Below are positions 1-12,392 of a stretch of DNA of 64,000 bases, piece by piece (position 1 is the stretch's first letter; each line of letters begins with the position of its first letter). The translations under genes and the position numbers were made by a program. This DNA is from Metaphire vulgaris (taxonomy: Eukaryota; Annelida; Clitellata; Crassiclitellata; Megascolecidae). The stretch spans positions 5,029,301 through 5,093,300 of the forward strand of contig CM030848.1 of the NCBI GenBank assembly GCA_018105865.1. The letters are read 5' to 3'. The notes beneath the pieces are model-generated. The model was not told where the DNA came from, did not search any database, and saw nothing but the letters and a program-made list of their open reading frames with translations.

Positions 1-286
1 ATTTCGTGACAAGCACAGCATCAAATAGAACACAAAAAACAATAATAAACTAACAATAAACTAATAAAACACACACTTTAAGTAAAACAAACAGACAAAA
101 CTCAAATACCTATTCAACTAACATAACATTCATTGCATCATATCCATAACCTCAGACCTCAAGCACACATTTACTATACAGTCAGAGAAAAATAGCGATT
201 TCCCCTTATACTTCAGTAAAAAGGATTGCTGCCGGTATTTTACTGCATCATGTGTCAGCTGCAAACCAACCATATCCCTTATACAC

Positions 287-1262
287 TAGTGCTGTTACGG
301 TTAACCGAACCGAACCGAACCCGCGGTTTTTCGGTCAAAACCGAACCGAACCGAAACCGCGGTTTTGACCATGCAAATTGGACGGGTTTCTTCCGTTTTA
401 TCAATGCATTAAATGCATTTAATGCATTTTGAATGCAGTTCAATCAATGCACAGCTTTTAAACGCTAAAATAACGAGTGTTGTTCTTCTGGCATGTCTAT
501 ATTTCTATGATGAGTCAGAGTCTGACGTCATTATTGAAATCAGTAAAAACAATTTAAAAATGGCTGCATTAGTAGTGTCGCGCAGTGCCAGTTTAGTGTG
601 GAATGCCAATTAGCTCCGGACACCTTCAAAATTGAGGTAGACACCCCCACCCCAAATCCACAATCCTAGAAATATCCCTGAGGCTAACGGAGCGGGTTCA
701 AGCCCTGTTAGTGCCCCTAGTGGCTTTCACACGTGCAGTAATGCCTTCTAAGCCACTTTAAATCATGACGAGTTTAAAATTAGGCCTATTGGCATTTGCA
801 TCAACTGAAAAGAGGTGACTTAAATAAAGGGGCCGTCCATAAATGACGTCACGCGAATTTGTCACTTTTTAACCCCTACGTCACGCAACGTCACGCAACG
901 TCGGACCCCTAAAATATGACGTCACAACGGGCCGACCCCCCATTTTCAAAAATCGCGTAACGTCATTTTATTTTTTATTTCTTATTAAAGTCCTCAAAAA
1001 GGTCATTCTTGTATTTTTTCCTCTCGAAAAACCCTGACAAGCAAAAAGAGGTCATAATTGTATCATTTTTTCCTCTCCAAAATCCCTGAAAGCAAAAAGA
1101 GGTCATAGGGTTAGGGTTAACCTATCGCTAACCCTAGGGTTAGAAGTTAACCCTAACCCTAACCTAGGGTTAAAAATCCAACCGAACCGAAACCGCGGTT
1201 TTTCGGTCCAAACCGAACCGAAACCGACCGAGACTGCTCGAGGTGAAACCGTAACAGCACTA
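287..1262. mobile_element. hAT-type non-autonomous element with CCGAACCGAA arrays
   Basis: Both ends carry the 16-bp terminal inverted repeat TAGTGCTGTTACGGTT, and the element is flanked by a perfect 8-bp target duplication TTATACAC (279-286 and 1263-1270), as hAT elements make. Subterminal blocks at both ends are CCGAACCGAA / CGGTTTTTCGGT repeats. Inside are a tRNA-SINE 3' fragment (about 690-775), the left end of another TIR element (GGGGCCGTCCATAAATGACG at 828), two copies of the TGACAAGCAAAAAGAGGTCA word and a telomere-like run at 1106-1174. No transposase is visible. Confidence 0.88.
690..775 (+). mobile_element. 3' part of tRNA-derived SINE (family C)
   Basis: GGTTCAAGCCC (B-box-like) is followed by GCCCCTAGTGGCTTTCACAC and AAGCCACTTTAAATCAT. 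The same 3' body occurs at 47318-47425 and 58915-59060 in the opposite orientation, and as fragments near 17643 and 21945. Confidence 0.6.
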
Positions 1263-1600
1263 TTATACACTCGATTGTATCTTTACAATGAACGTTAAAT
1301 ATTTAATTTAATGTCATTTATGATTATTTAATACAAATCTCTATGGGATATTTGTGATTCTATGCATTCACCCTCTTTATGATCGCTATGCATGTCTAAA
1401 GTTTAAATCTTGTAAAAGTATTCTTGACTTATTGCAAAATTAGCTCAGACAATATGCAGTCAGTCTCACATATTTCACCAAGTAACCTACACCTGACTAA
1501 AAAAAGACTTATCGAAAATGTATATACTCTGCAAGAATCTCATTAACATAGTGTAATGAATGTTGAGAATCTCATATTGAACTTATTTTTTGTACTGGTG

Positions 1601-1792
1601 CAGTGGCAGGCGGCTCCACATGGGGGCCCCGGGGGCTTGTGCCCCCTAATGAATGCCTGGCCCCAGGGGTTACCTTCCTGTTGGGACCCTATACTTACTA
1701 CTACTACATACCTATCAACAAATGGTTGGCCCCCATGCTCAGAAGTTGCCACTCCAACGGCCCCCACTTGCCAAATCCTGGAGCCGCCACTG
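1601..1792. mobile_element. MITE with CAGTGGC(A)GGCGGCTCCA termini
   Basis: The ends read CAGTGGCAGGCGGCTCCA and TGGAGCCGCCACTG, flanked by TACTGGTG and TACTGGTA (8 bp, one mismatch). A sister copy lies at 36279-36462 with the same interior (CCCTATACT...ACATACCTA and AGAAGTTGCCAC). The 8-bp duplication suggests hAT or a related superfamily. Confidence 0.82.
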
Positions 1793-2448
1793 TACTGGTA
1801 TGGTCCGTTCTAAAATACAATTCAATGCAGAAATAGCAATCGCAAACCTAAAAACTTTACATGATCATTGGTATTAAATTTTACATAATTATTATTACAA
1901 AATGCATGTTGTAATAGTGATGCCACCCACTCTACATAGGTTATAGCCAAGACTGAGATGGTCTTTCATGATAGAAGGTTGCCCACCCTGGTGTCTAGTA
2001 GTCTTTCACAGCAGCAAAAGGTTATCAAATTGACCAGAAATAGTATTATGTTGCCCTTATTCATTCTGTTTAGTGTCTTCAATGCAACTCAATTTACTGA
2101 AATTCAATCCAGAAATAGAGTTTGCAGGCATAATAACAATGAAATGATTAGTAGTAATCAAATTAGATGACATAAATGCACTCTTTACAGTGCAAATAAT
2201 CTAAGCAGTTCTAATGAAACTGAAATGTACACACAGACATCTGCATGAGCATATTCTGCCTTGAAAGAGCAATTATCAGATGGAAGATCTACCTAAAAAA
2301 TGATATTCTGATACCTGATAAAACATATATTACAGAAGGCAACTAGTGCAAACTAAGAAAGGATAACAGGAATAACAATGATTTATACTAGCAAACAGCA
2401 TTCCTGACATGCTACTGTATACAATACTTCTTTGTATATGCTGCAATC

Positions 2449-2795
2449 CAGGGGTCAGCAACCTTTTGGACAGCAAGGGCCAAACATCTACGGAGTACGG
2501 CAGTGTCAGGTGGAGGACCATGTAATTAAAAATAATGTAAAATTGTATGTAATAAAAAACAAACAAGAAACTTGTTCCAGTACTGGCAATGGGAGCCTGT
2601 TTATTGCTCAGTGTTGTCTGTCTTTGTCACTCTACAACCGACGTGAGTCCTGTATGCCATAGTACGGCAAGCCGTTGATCGACTAATGTCACTAATAATT
2701 CACTTTTTGGAAGTTAGACAAAGAAATTAGTTATTAATTTTGGGCTGTGGGGGCCGGATTAAACTCACTGGCGGGCCGATGGTTGCCGACCCCTG
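2449..2795. mobile_element. hAT MITE, CAGGGGTC(A/G)GCAACC termini
   Basis: The left end CAGGGGTCAGCAACC and the complement of the right end, CAGGGGTCGGCAACC, form the classic hAT (Charlie-like) terminal repeat. The interior is degenerate and no intact 8-bp duplication is seen, so it is old. Confidence 0.75.
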
Positions 2796-3897
2796 ACGTA
2801 AACAGAACAGTGGGTAACTCACTAGGCTTATAGTGCATTTTTCATTAGAAATATTTCTTCAATAAATACAAAATGCTACAATAAAAATTCTTGAACAGAA
2901 GTTTTTCCTAATCAATGAAAATCAAGTCAAACCTGATTTATTAACTTCAAATCATAAATGATACATGATACATACAATCAGTTATCATCTGTGGTCTTGA
3001 AACATTTTAACTCTGCAGAGTTCATTCTTCAGTCACTTGAAATATTCCTTTTGTACTTCAAAATATGGTAGAATATTTCTTAAATATATGATTAGTATGA
3101 TTATTATTTGAATTAGCAATTGTCATGAAAAGCAATTTGTTTTATTCACACATGCTGAAATTGGATTATATAATTCAGTAAACTTCCCACCATCTTTACT
3201 CTTTATTTGACATGCTTACTAAATAAAACGTTCTGCTAAAAATCAGACCTCCAGTGCATTTTATAAACATAAATAAAAGGAGTCTACAATAGTTGACATG
3301 ATAATGTTCATATCAACAAAGTTGAGCAAATCTGTGGACAATATAAAGAAGCAAATTTTGATGTTTAATTATAAGATTAGAGCAAAAGTAAAGATATTCC
3401 GACACCACAGAGAAAATTGACAGGTTACTAGTAAATCTGTGAAATGCCCAATTACACAGCAATTGATCTTTGAAGACATGTATTTGTTTGCAGTGTGGCT
3501 GCATCATCACCTGTGCTCCTGTAGGCTGCTAAGTGACTGGGGTAGATGCATGTGTGAGATTGGGGATAACTGAAAGCCTCTTTTGGACATGATGCGTTCC
3601 AAATTCTTACTATACTGCTGTTGCCTACAATTTTAAAAAACCAGCAAATTCACAGATAACAGCACCAAAAGTAAATCTATCAACCAAGAAATCTCTTAAT
3701 GAGAAGAGCAACAGTGTACTGTAATTCAGGTTCAGCCTTAATAAGGCAAAGTAAGACCAGTGAGAATGTATTTGCCATTCAATTTACTAATCAACTTCGA
3801 TTCTGTGCAAAGTTTCATTAAAAGAGAGTACTTCATCTGACTTCACAACATTTCTCTTAAATTCCGTTTCAAAACAGGGACAAGCACTGAAGACTTC
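2796..3897. other. 3' flank of the MICAL gene, A+T-rich
   Basis: No open coding frame and no recognised repeat stands out. It probably holds the MICAL 3' UTR and polyadenylation region; several TTTATT and AATAAA-complement stretches (minus strand) exist, but I cannot choose one. Confidence 0.4.
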
Positions 3898-4064
3898 TCA
3901 GACTGATTTTTGTCTAAAATCTAAATCATAAATCAAGGAGATGACCGACCTGACACGATCCTCTTCTAGCAGCAGGACAAGTGCATTTCTCTGTTCTACA
4001 ACTTCTATCAACTCCTGAAGAATTTTTTGCTCCTCTTCTGCTAGTGATTCAGCTTTGTGAGATT
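3898..4064 (-). CDS. Mical: MICAL exon P: terminal bMERB exon with stop
   Basis: It encodes [20 protein letters not shown] then [15 protein letters not shown], the conserved last bMERB helix, and runs a further 18 codons to a TGA. Two in-frame acceptors nine bases apart (TCTAAG and CACAAAG) are possible. A GT inside CGTGTCAG|GTCGGT could allow another splice, because the last 18 residues do not look conserved. Confidence 0.85.
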
Positions 4065-7000
4065 CTTAGACATAAAAGATATTTAAACAATTACCTATAC
4101 TCTTTTGCATAAATACATAAATAATCTCATATCCAGACTGCTTTCCTTCCAATTAAAGCTCATGCAGTTAATGCCGATAACTCAGCTAAATGACTTAAGG
4201 GGCTGTCCATTAGTTACATCAACAAAGTAGAGGGAGGGGTTCAAAAAAGTTTGACAGTAAGTAAGTAAGTAAGTAAAATCTTGTAAACTTATACAGCGCC
4301 CCGGAAAGCAGTAGAGCAGTAGCTGCTTATTCTTATGCGCTTAATCTTTCTTGAAATAGCTATAGTCAAGGTGGTTTGTCGGCCGGGCAAAGGTCAGTGT
4401 ATCTATGAGGCGGCAGGTCAGGTTGTCATTGCTATGGGGGAAATGACTTTTCGAATAGGAAGGTTTTAAGTTTAGACCTAAAGGCTTGAGGAGACAGTGA
4501 AGGAATTAAAGGAAATGAGGATTCGGAGCTTATTGTTTGACCATGTCGAAGGCTATGGAGGGAGGCTGGAATTGAGTTCCAAATTTCTGGTGCGGCGTAT
4601 GAGAAAGCGCGGTTGCAGATTTTGAGTGATGACTGATTTAATGGGCGTGAAAGTGTGAGATGAGATGATGATCGTGTAGGTCGAGGAGGCTGAGGCGTTA
4701 AGAGTTTACGAAGGTAAACCGGTTTTAACGAATGAAGTGAACTGTAAGTAATCGTTATTATCTTGTACTGGATACGTTCGGATATTTTAAGCCAGTGTAG
4801 TGACTTCAGTATGGGTGAAATATGGCAGAACTTTGGTGATTTGGTTACTGCTCGGGCTAGTGCATTTTGAATTGATTGTAATTTGTTGATGGAGGTTTTG
4901 GGGAGGTTATAGTAAAGGGAGTTGTAGTAATGTTGTTGACAGGGGGAGGAGGGGTCAAGAGAAATTGATGTCGACAATTTCATTTTCTATAAATAATCAA
5001 AAAATAGGAAACTTCATGGAATACTATTTATTGCAATAGAAAAAAGCTGACAAGCGACAAGCAAAAAAGGCCACCACCACCACATTTTGACACTTGATGA
5101 GCAAAAAAAGGGAAAAGGTCTCATCACTGCAAAAAATAACCTTCTAAACTTTTTAGGGGGCCCATCACTGATTTTAGGGGAGTCAAAAGTTTTTGACATA
5201 ATTATAGGAGAGGGTCGCTGAAAGTTTGACAGTTGTTGACAAGGCGTGAGGAGGTCAGAAATTGCCCAAAAATTGTTGACGCAATTAATGGACAGCCCAT
5301 AAACAATAATTGAAAATTGAAACACATTCTTAAATATTCACTTCAAATATTTTTACTTAACTTTTAAATCATTCTTTCACATCTTCCCAGTAACTCAGAA
5401 CATTGAAAAACACTTCTTTCAAAGTAAAAGATCATAACAGAAACTAGTATTAATAAGCAACCAGTAAGTGGAATTCTTTCTCGAAGTTGAATTTCCAGTT
5501 GGCTCTGGCGATCTTCCAACTCAAGCTCTCTAGCCCTGTTGAATATGACAAGTTAAAACCATCCAAAAGGTTCCTCTTTCTATCACATTAATAATGGAAT
5601 TCTACGGTCTTTCAAAGTTAATGCCTCCTCTGAACAAACTGCAATTTAAATTGAAAGTATTGTACTATAATGTTTTCTTTGGTTTTCCTAGAATATAATT
5701 TTAGTTATATTATATGTTTCAAATATCACTGTCATGTTCATATGACCAATGTAGCAGTAAGAAAGATTTAAAACAACTTGATAACAGACAGAGGCATAAA
5801 CTTCTATTAGGCCTCGAGGCTCCCCCACTTTTTGAGAGGCTACCATAGGGATGAGGGAAGGTGCAAAGGTTGGACCCCCACTTTTTCATCCAAGTTTATG
5901 CCAATGATAACAGATGATTAAAAATACTCTATTACGTAAGTGTGCCTGAATTTCGCATTCTCATTTAGAAAGCACGTGTCAAACTTACTGTACCATAAGC
6001 TCTGACTCATGTTGCAACAGCACACTGTGTTCATAAGCTATGTCAAACCATTGTTGCACAAGACTGACTTCATCACAATGTTTGTCTAAAAGATACAACA
6101 GGAATTGAAATGATTTATAGCAGAGAAAATATTATGATAACCACACAGACATTTCAAGTTTTTATCGGAGTGAAGCGTTCAAGAGAGTAAGCAGCAATGA
6201 CCATCACTTGATTAATTAAACAGTTGCCACATTTCTAAATGCTGTTGTTATGACATTTATCTTTTATACTGTCAACCATATAACTGTATATGTCATAAAT
6301 TAAAGCACACAGTTGATTACTGTGAATCTAATCAGAATACAAGAGTGAATTCACTAGAATAATTCTCAACTATATATACGAGTATACCTCGCGCTGGGGT
6401 ACAACGGCGTAGAGGCGCGTCCCCCGGGTGGCGGATGGGGGGAAGTCCTGGGCTGGGAAACCTCCTGGGATTGCACCGAATAATACGGAATAAGGTGCCG
6501 TGGACCAACTGTACCAGAAGACAACGGCAAGGATGGTGGATGTATTCAACTGAAGAGCATGAAAGAACAGCATCACTGGCGGAAGATCTTCGTACGCTGT
6601 CGTGCCAGCAGAGGGCGCGTGTCCAACCACTGTATATGGGGCATTGCGGCCAGCTCGATATACCGAGAAATCATGACCAGTGCTCGGCGAAAACAGGGTC
6701 ATGGAAGGACACAAGACGGGAACAGGAGGCGGATCAACATTCTGTGTCTCGCTATTGCCGCTGAAGAGCTGGCAGAGGGCAGGATGGTGACGATGCCTCT
6801 TGGAAATGTCTTGTGCCCAGCTATTGCCACCAATGGGTTGGCAGAAAGCAATGATGATGATGATGATGATGATATATACGAGTATATTTAAATATTTAAT
6901 AGATTCAATTATCATGCATTTAGACATAAACAGCAGCACACCATTTCCTTCTCTGCTAAGAGTCTTCTCAATCTCAACTCCAAGCCGTTCTATTTCTCTT

Positions 7001-10000
7001 TGTCTCATTTCCACATCTTCCAATTGTTGTTGAATTTCCTGAGATTCATGAAATCTCTTCAATTCCTTCTCATGCTGTTTTCTCTGAGCATTCTTCTGCT
7101 GCATCCTTTTCACCTTTGCTACTTCCTCTTCAGATAGAAGATGCATCTGAGATATAGCATCAACATACATTCTAAATTCTCTCAGAAAGGGTCTTCTGTT
7201 TGGAGAATGATAAATCATATAATTAATGCACATATTATTAATTATCTAACACCTAATTCTCAGTGCTTTGTTTTTCTAGAAAAAAGTGCAGGTACTTATC
7301 TTTAAGTGCAATTTGTCTTATATATTTTATTCAGATATCACTGTTGCTAAAATCCACTGCGGTTTAAACTTTAATCAAACATGGATCATTTCACACTGTC
7401 ATAAAGTTGGTTAAGACTTGAAATTTCACAAAAATCATAAAATTAATTTAAATTAAAAGCCACAGAAAGCCATAAAAGCGATGGCAGTCAGCAAGAAGAT
7501 ATAAAATCAGGAATATCAAAATGGATGAAAAACATGGAGAAAAAAAACAACTTAACATTTGAAACCAAATTGAAAATATACAACCCAGTAGTAGTACCAC
7601 AAATACTATATGGATCCGAGACATGGATGATAAAAAGGGCTGATGAAAAAAGGCTAATGATGGCAGAAATGTTCTGTTTGAGATAGATATGGTGGTAGGC
7701 AGATTGCAGAAGATAAGAAATGAAGATATCAGACAACGGATTGGGTTAAAAGATACTATTGTAGAAAAGATCAGAAGAAGATTAACGTGGTTTCGATATG
7801 TGTGCAGAATGGAAAACAACCGATGACCGATTATCAAAACTACAAAATATTCAGTTCTTCATTTGTTCATTAATAATTGATTAATTAAATGTCAAATATT
7901 ACATGCTGTATTAAAGATTATATATACAAATAAAGCTAGTAATTAAAAATATATACAATCTAACAACATAACTTAAATACATAGATACACACCTGAGACT
8001 GGAATCTGTGCAAAGATAGTCTGTCATTTTCAAGTTCACTCTCTGTTTCAAAATCTTCACCTGTTTGTAATAACAAATTCAACTCATTCAAATAAAGTTT
8101 TTACTGGATTAAATGCTCATTGTTTTGAGTTATAAACATATATACTATTCATCAGTCATAAAGATGGGGAAAATTTTTGCAGAGAAGAAATTTTCCAAAT
8201 AAGCTAAATATTTATTACAGTTAAAAAGATGCTTCAACATAAATCAGCAGAAATATAATGTCAAAAACATAATGTGGCCAGCAGATATCTATGGGTCTAA
8301 GACTTAGCACCAAGAATAGCAAATGAAAGTAAGTGATAGACCTTGAGATGTATAGATGGAAAAAAATGGAAGCACCAATTAGGCAGAACAGATACTGGAT
8401 GAAGACATCAAGTCAAGTCACAAACCTTTTCCAACCACCAATCAAGTTGTGATCTCTAAACATACATGCTAATTTGAAAAGCACAAAATTCCTTATAAAA
8501 GCTTTCAACCCCTTCTTAAAGCAAAACATGAACAAAAAGAAGAAATATAAAACCCATAACTCACTGTCAGCCATTGTGGGCAGAAGAACAGCATGTGGTG
8601 ATTTGGCAGGAGGTGGTGCAACAGCTTCTATTCGATCTGTAATGTTAATCTTGTCTTGGTTTCTTTTCTCAGTTTTCTTAATGCCTTCCATAATACCAGC
8701 TATCTCCTTGTAAATGCTATGTCCAGCCTCAGTGGGTTTGTCAGCGATCATTCCAGTCTTTGATTTCAGTTTTCCTTTTGATTTTTCACTAGACAGATGT
8801 TTAGACTCTTGTGCCATCATTGATGGATGTTGCTTTTTCTCAAGAGGAAGAGACTTGGTTTTTTCTCTAACAACAGCCATACTAACTGGATCTGTATGCT
8901 TTGATATTGGCTCATATTGGCTCTTCGATTTTTCTTTCTTGTCAAAATTTCTTGAAGGCATAAGTATTGCCAACAATGATTTTCCTTTATCCTTTTTATC
9001 TGTCTTCCTGACTGTGGCATCTGAATCTTTGCTTTTGCTCTTCAAATGATGTAGATATTTAAAACGACTATCTTTTTGAGGAAGGCTAGGACTAATTTCC
9101 TCTGTACTGGCGACATCTGATTGTGAGACTCGTGACTGCTGAGCATGCCTAATTTCAGACCGGAGCATAAGTGATTCTGATTTCAGTTCAGACCAAAGAA
9201 AGCATGGTCTGGCAACTGTAGGCTCACTCACATCAAAGGCAGACTCTCCTCCACCATTTGGCTTCTCTTCCATAACTGTAAATGCTGAAGTTGATGTCTT
9301 GTCTTCTTTCAAGACTGGATTTTTAATTTTCGCATATTGTTCCTGCATATTAAATTTTCCTAACATTGATGAACTAACCAATAGCAATGCAGCAGATGCA
9401 ATGGCGGTTCTAGAATCGCTGGTTGTCAAATCTTGCAGTGGGGGTTGAGTGCTGGGAACTGTTGGCAACACTTTTTTATGCTTTTTTAAGGCTTCACCAT
9501 GGACGACAGATAAGGCACTGGTAGTCTGGGACTCAATAAAGCTTTCAACATGAGATCCACTTTCAATTTCTTTTTTCGATTCAGCTCTCAGCACAGTATG
9601 ACCACAGCCATGATTAGAGGTTTCCTTCTGCAAGAAAACTGAATCAGACTCTCTAGAAGTCACTGATACTGCTCCAGTTGCTTCTTTTGCTAAAGCAAAC
9701 TGTTTGAAAAAAGGAATATTTTTAAATATTTGGCAAGGAGCAATTCTCACAGGCTGTGGAGGTTCAAAGAAGAACTTCCGTTTATCATCCCTTATTCTAT
9801 TTGGTGACAAGGCAGAAGCTGTACTGCCGCTGTCGCCGATGGTTTTGCGACTTACTCCTGGTGGACTTTGGCCTTGCTGTCTATAATCACCAACTACTAC
9901 TTTTGGTTGGATGCTATCTTGAACATGAGTCAGTGTTGCTATCTTGTCAATGTTCATCCCAACTATATTTTGAAATGAAATCAGATCCTCCCTGAAATTG

Positions 10001-12331
10001 CTAGTGGCTAACATATCAACTGCTGAGCCATCATCAAATCTAAGGCTGTTTACAAGGCGTCCATAAGAGAGTCTTTCGTCAGTTGGGCTTGGCAAATGTT
10101 CCATGCTATGAGACGGCTCATGATGAATGCCCACTGACTCACTAGAGACAGAAGCAGTATAGTTGGAAGAGTCAGAGGAAAGTCCATTCCTGCAGGGCTT
10201 TTGGAATTTCTGTGCAGTCATTCTTAAAGATTTCATTTCTTTATAAATCTCATGGGATGACTTGCAATGAGAATTTTCATCAATAATCCCATTTTCCACT
10301 GTTGTCTGACTATTTGAAATACTCTTTTTACTATCCTCGCCCTCAAAAGGACTATTTTGCAGGATAAATGCATGCGTTTGACCAATTTCATTTTTTTCAC
10401 TTTCATTACGAATGCCCACATTTTTTACTGACAAGCTCTCTAGCAGCAAGTTAATTCTTGACAGAGGGTCAAGTGTCTTTTGTTCTTTATGATTACTTAT
10501 AGATAAATTAGAGTCTAAGTTATTGACATCAGTCTGGCGATCACATTCAGAAGGCAGTTGCTTGACCAATTTTTCAGCATAATTATCTTCAGTTAAAGCA
10601 TTATCTGTAACAGAATAAGTAACTCTGTCTGGACATTCAATGGATAAAGCACCATATGCTCTGGTCTGTACACCAGTTTCATCAATCACCTTCATAGAGT
10701 TCAGTGGTAATCTAGTGTTTTCTACATTTTTAGGATCTCCTATAATTTCATTCATTGCAGAAGTGTTTTCTTCTGTTGCAACTTTATCCCATTCAGCCGT
10801 AACTGGTGTCGTAAAACAGCACAAGTGCTGACCTGAACATCTAGATTGTCACAATTCTTTGATGTTTTTATTGGAAGTGTCTGTTTATATTCAAAATGCT
10901 CCAGATTTTCTGCAGATTCATCCCAAGTCTGGACAGCTTCTTCTTCTTTGGCTGCCATCATAGAACTGTTTTGCTTGTCATGATCGAATTCACTTCCATC
11001 GTGGCTTACAATGCCATCTAAATGATCATTCTCTTTCTCATCAGTCACAGCACTCTGAATTTCTGAATACTCTTTGCATGACCCATTGCAGATCAATTTC
11101 TCATAAGGATTGAACTTTTCACCCTCACTATGAATAAGGCATTCTTCTTCAAATACCACATACCCAAATTCTAGATTCTCATCAACTGTTTTATGATGGT
11201 TGTAATTCTGAAGTACGTTTTTCTTTGTAATCTCAAGTTCCTCAAATGGCTCAGACTTCTCAGTGGAGAGATTCAAGTCCTGCCTATCAGTGTGATCCTG
11301 TATATCAGACATTCTACCAATCTGCTCTGCAGAATCATCACTTTCTAATGCAGCTGATTCTAATGCAAGGCATTTTTTGTCTTCAGTCAATGCTTCTTCA
11401 CATGCTATTTCCTGGTATGGACTTAGACCTACCTCAGCTGGATCAGAATACTGGAGAGCCTGAGAATTTTCAGATGCAAATTTTGATCGACTGCCTCCAT
11501 CTTCTGCAAAAGGCTGATCTCTCCATATGCTTTGTTTTTCATCTCTTTTGTCACTTTCTTCACGTGCTGCATCAACCTCTGAGCAGCTTTCTGCGACACC
11601 TGACACAGCAGTTTTCTTAGAAGCATCAGGCAATTCACTGGCAAAAGGTATTTCCAGATCACAGTGCTCATCACTACTGGTAGCACTTGATATAGCCACA
11701 ACGGAAACTGCATCTTGCATTGTCAACAGTTTTATTGTCTCCACATTCGCTGTGACATGGCCCATTTCCTCCTTCTTGCGTCTTTTTGTTCTCCTTTTTG
11801 CCTTCTTGATAACGGCTGTCTTTTCTGCATGTCTCTTTTTATGTCTTGCATCAATTCCATCCTCTGGCCCATGATGCTTCAAAATATCATCTGATTCTTT
11901 AATCATTTCTGCATTAACATTTTGTTCATCTTTTTCATCGTCTTTTTCTGATTCTATGATACTCTTCTCATCATGACATGTCGTTTTCTCTGCAGGAGGA
12001 GGAGGCGCAAGGCCAAGAAACACAGATGCATCAATTCGAACAGGCTGTGAAATAGCGTCGAAGAACGCCATTCGATTTCGCATGATTTCCACTGAAGTAG
12101 GTAAAGGTTTTGTCTCAAGACAAATATTCTGCTTTAAACTTAGGTTCAAGAGAGGGTTTGAAAATTCCTCCCGGCAGCCATGCTGCCTCATACCAAACCC
12201 TTTGCAGGCTCCAAAGAAAGGGTCACTCTCTGTTAGTAAAAGACCAAAATCAATGATACTCATTCTACAGCATAGTTATTTGAAAAATACACCAGATAAA
12301 AATTATATATATATAAGTGCATATATATGAC

Positions 12332-12392
<61 letters not shown>

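Noticed and set aside
6370..7233. Single 287-codon minus-strand protein
   Set aside because: Only 7195-6942 is MICAL coding; the remainder reads through a donor into the inserted retroposon with its GAT tail.
7448..7837. 129-codon minus-strand frame rich in Ile/Phe/Ser
   Set aside because: It is antisense to the decayed LINE reverse transcriptase at 7500-7825; no start context, no splice sites, hydrophobic by A+T composition.
10811..10840. 30-base GT...AG mini-intron to explain the frame break
   Set aside because: Too short for a spliceosomal intron and a multiple of three, so it would not restore frame.
10752..10848. Programmed -1 ribosomal frameshift
   Set aside because: The direction would fit, but no slippery heptamer or clear downstream stem is visible; an indel is simpler.
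12082..12330. Plus-strand frame opposite MICAL exon K
   Set aside because: Shadow of the coding exon.
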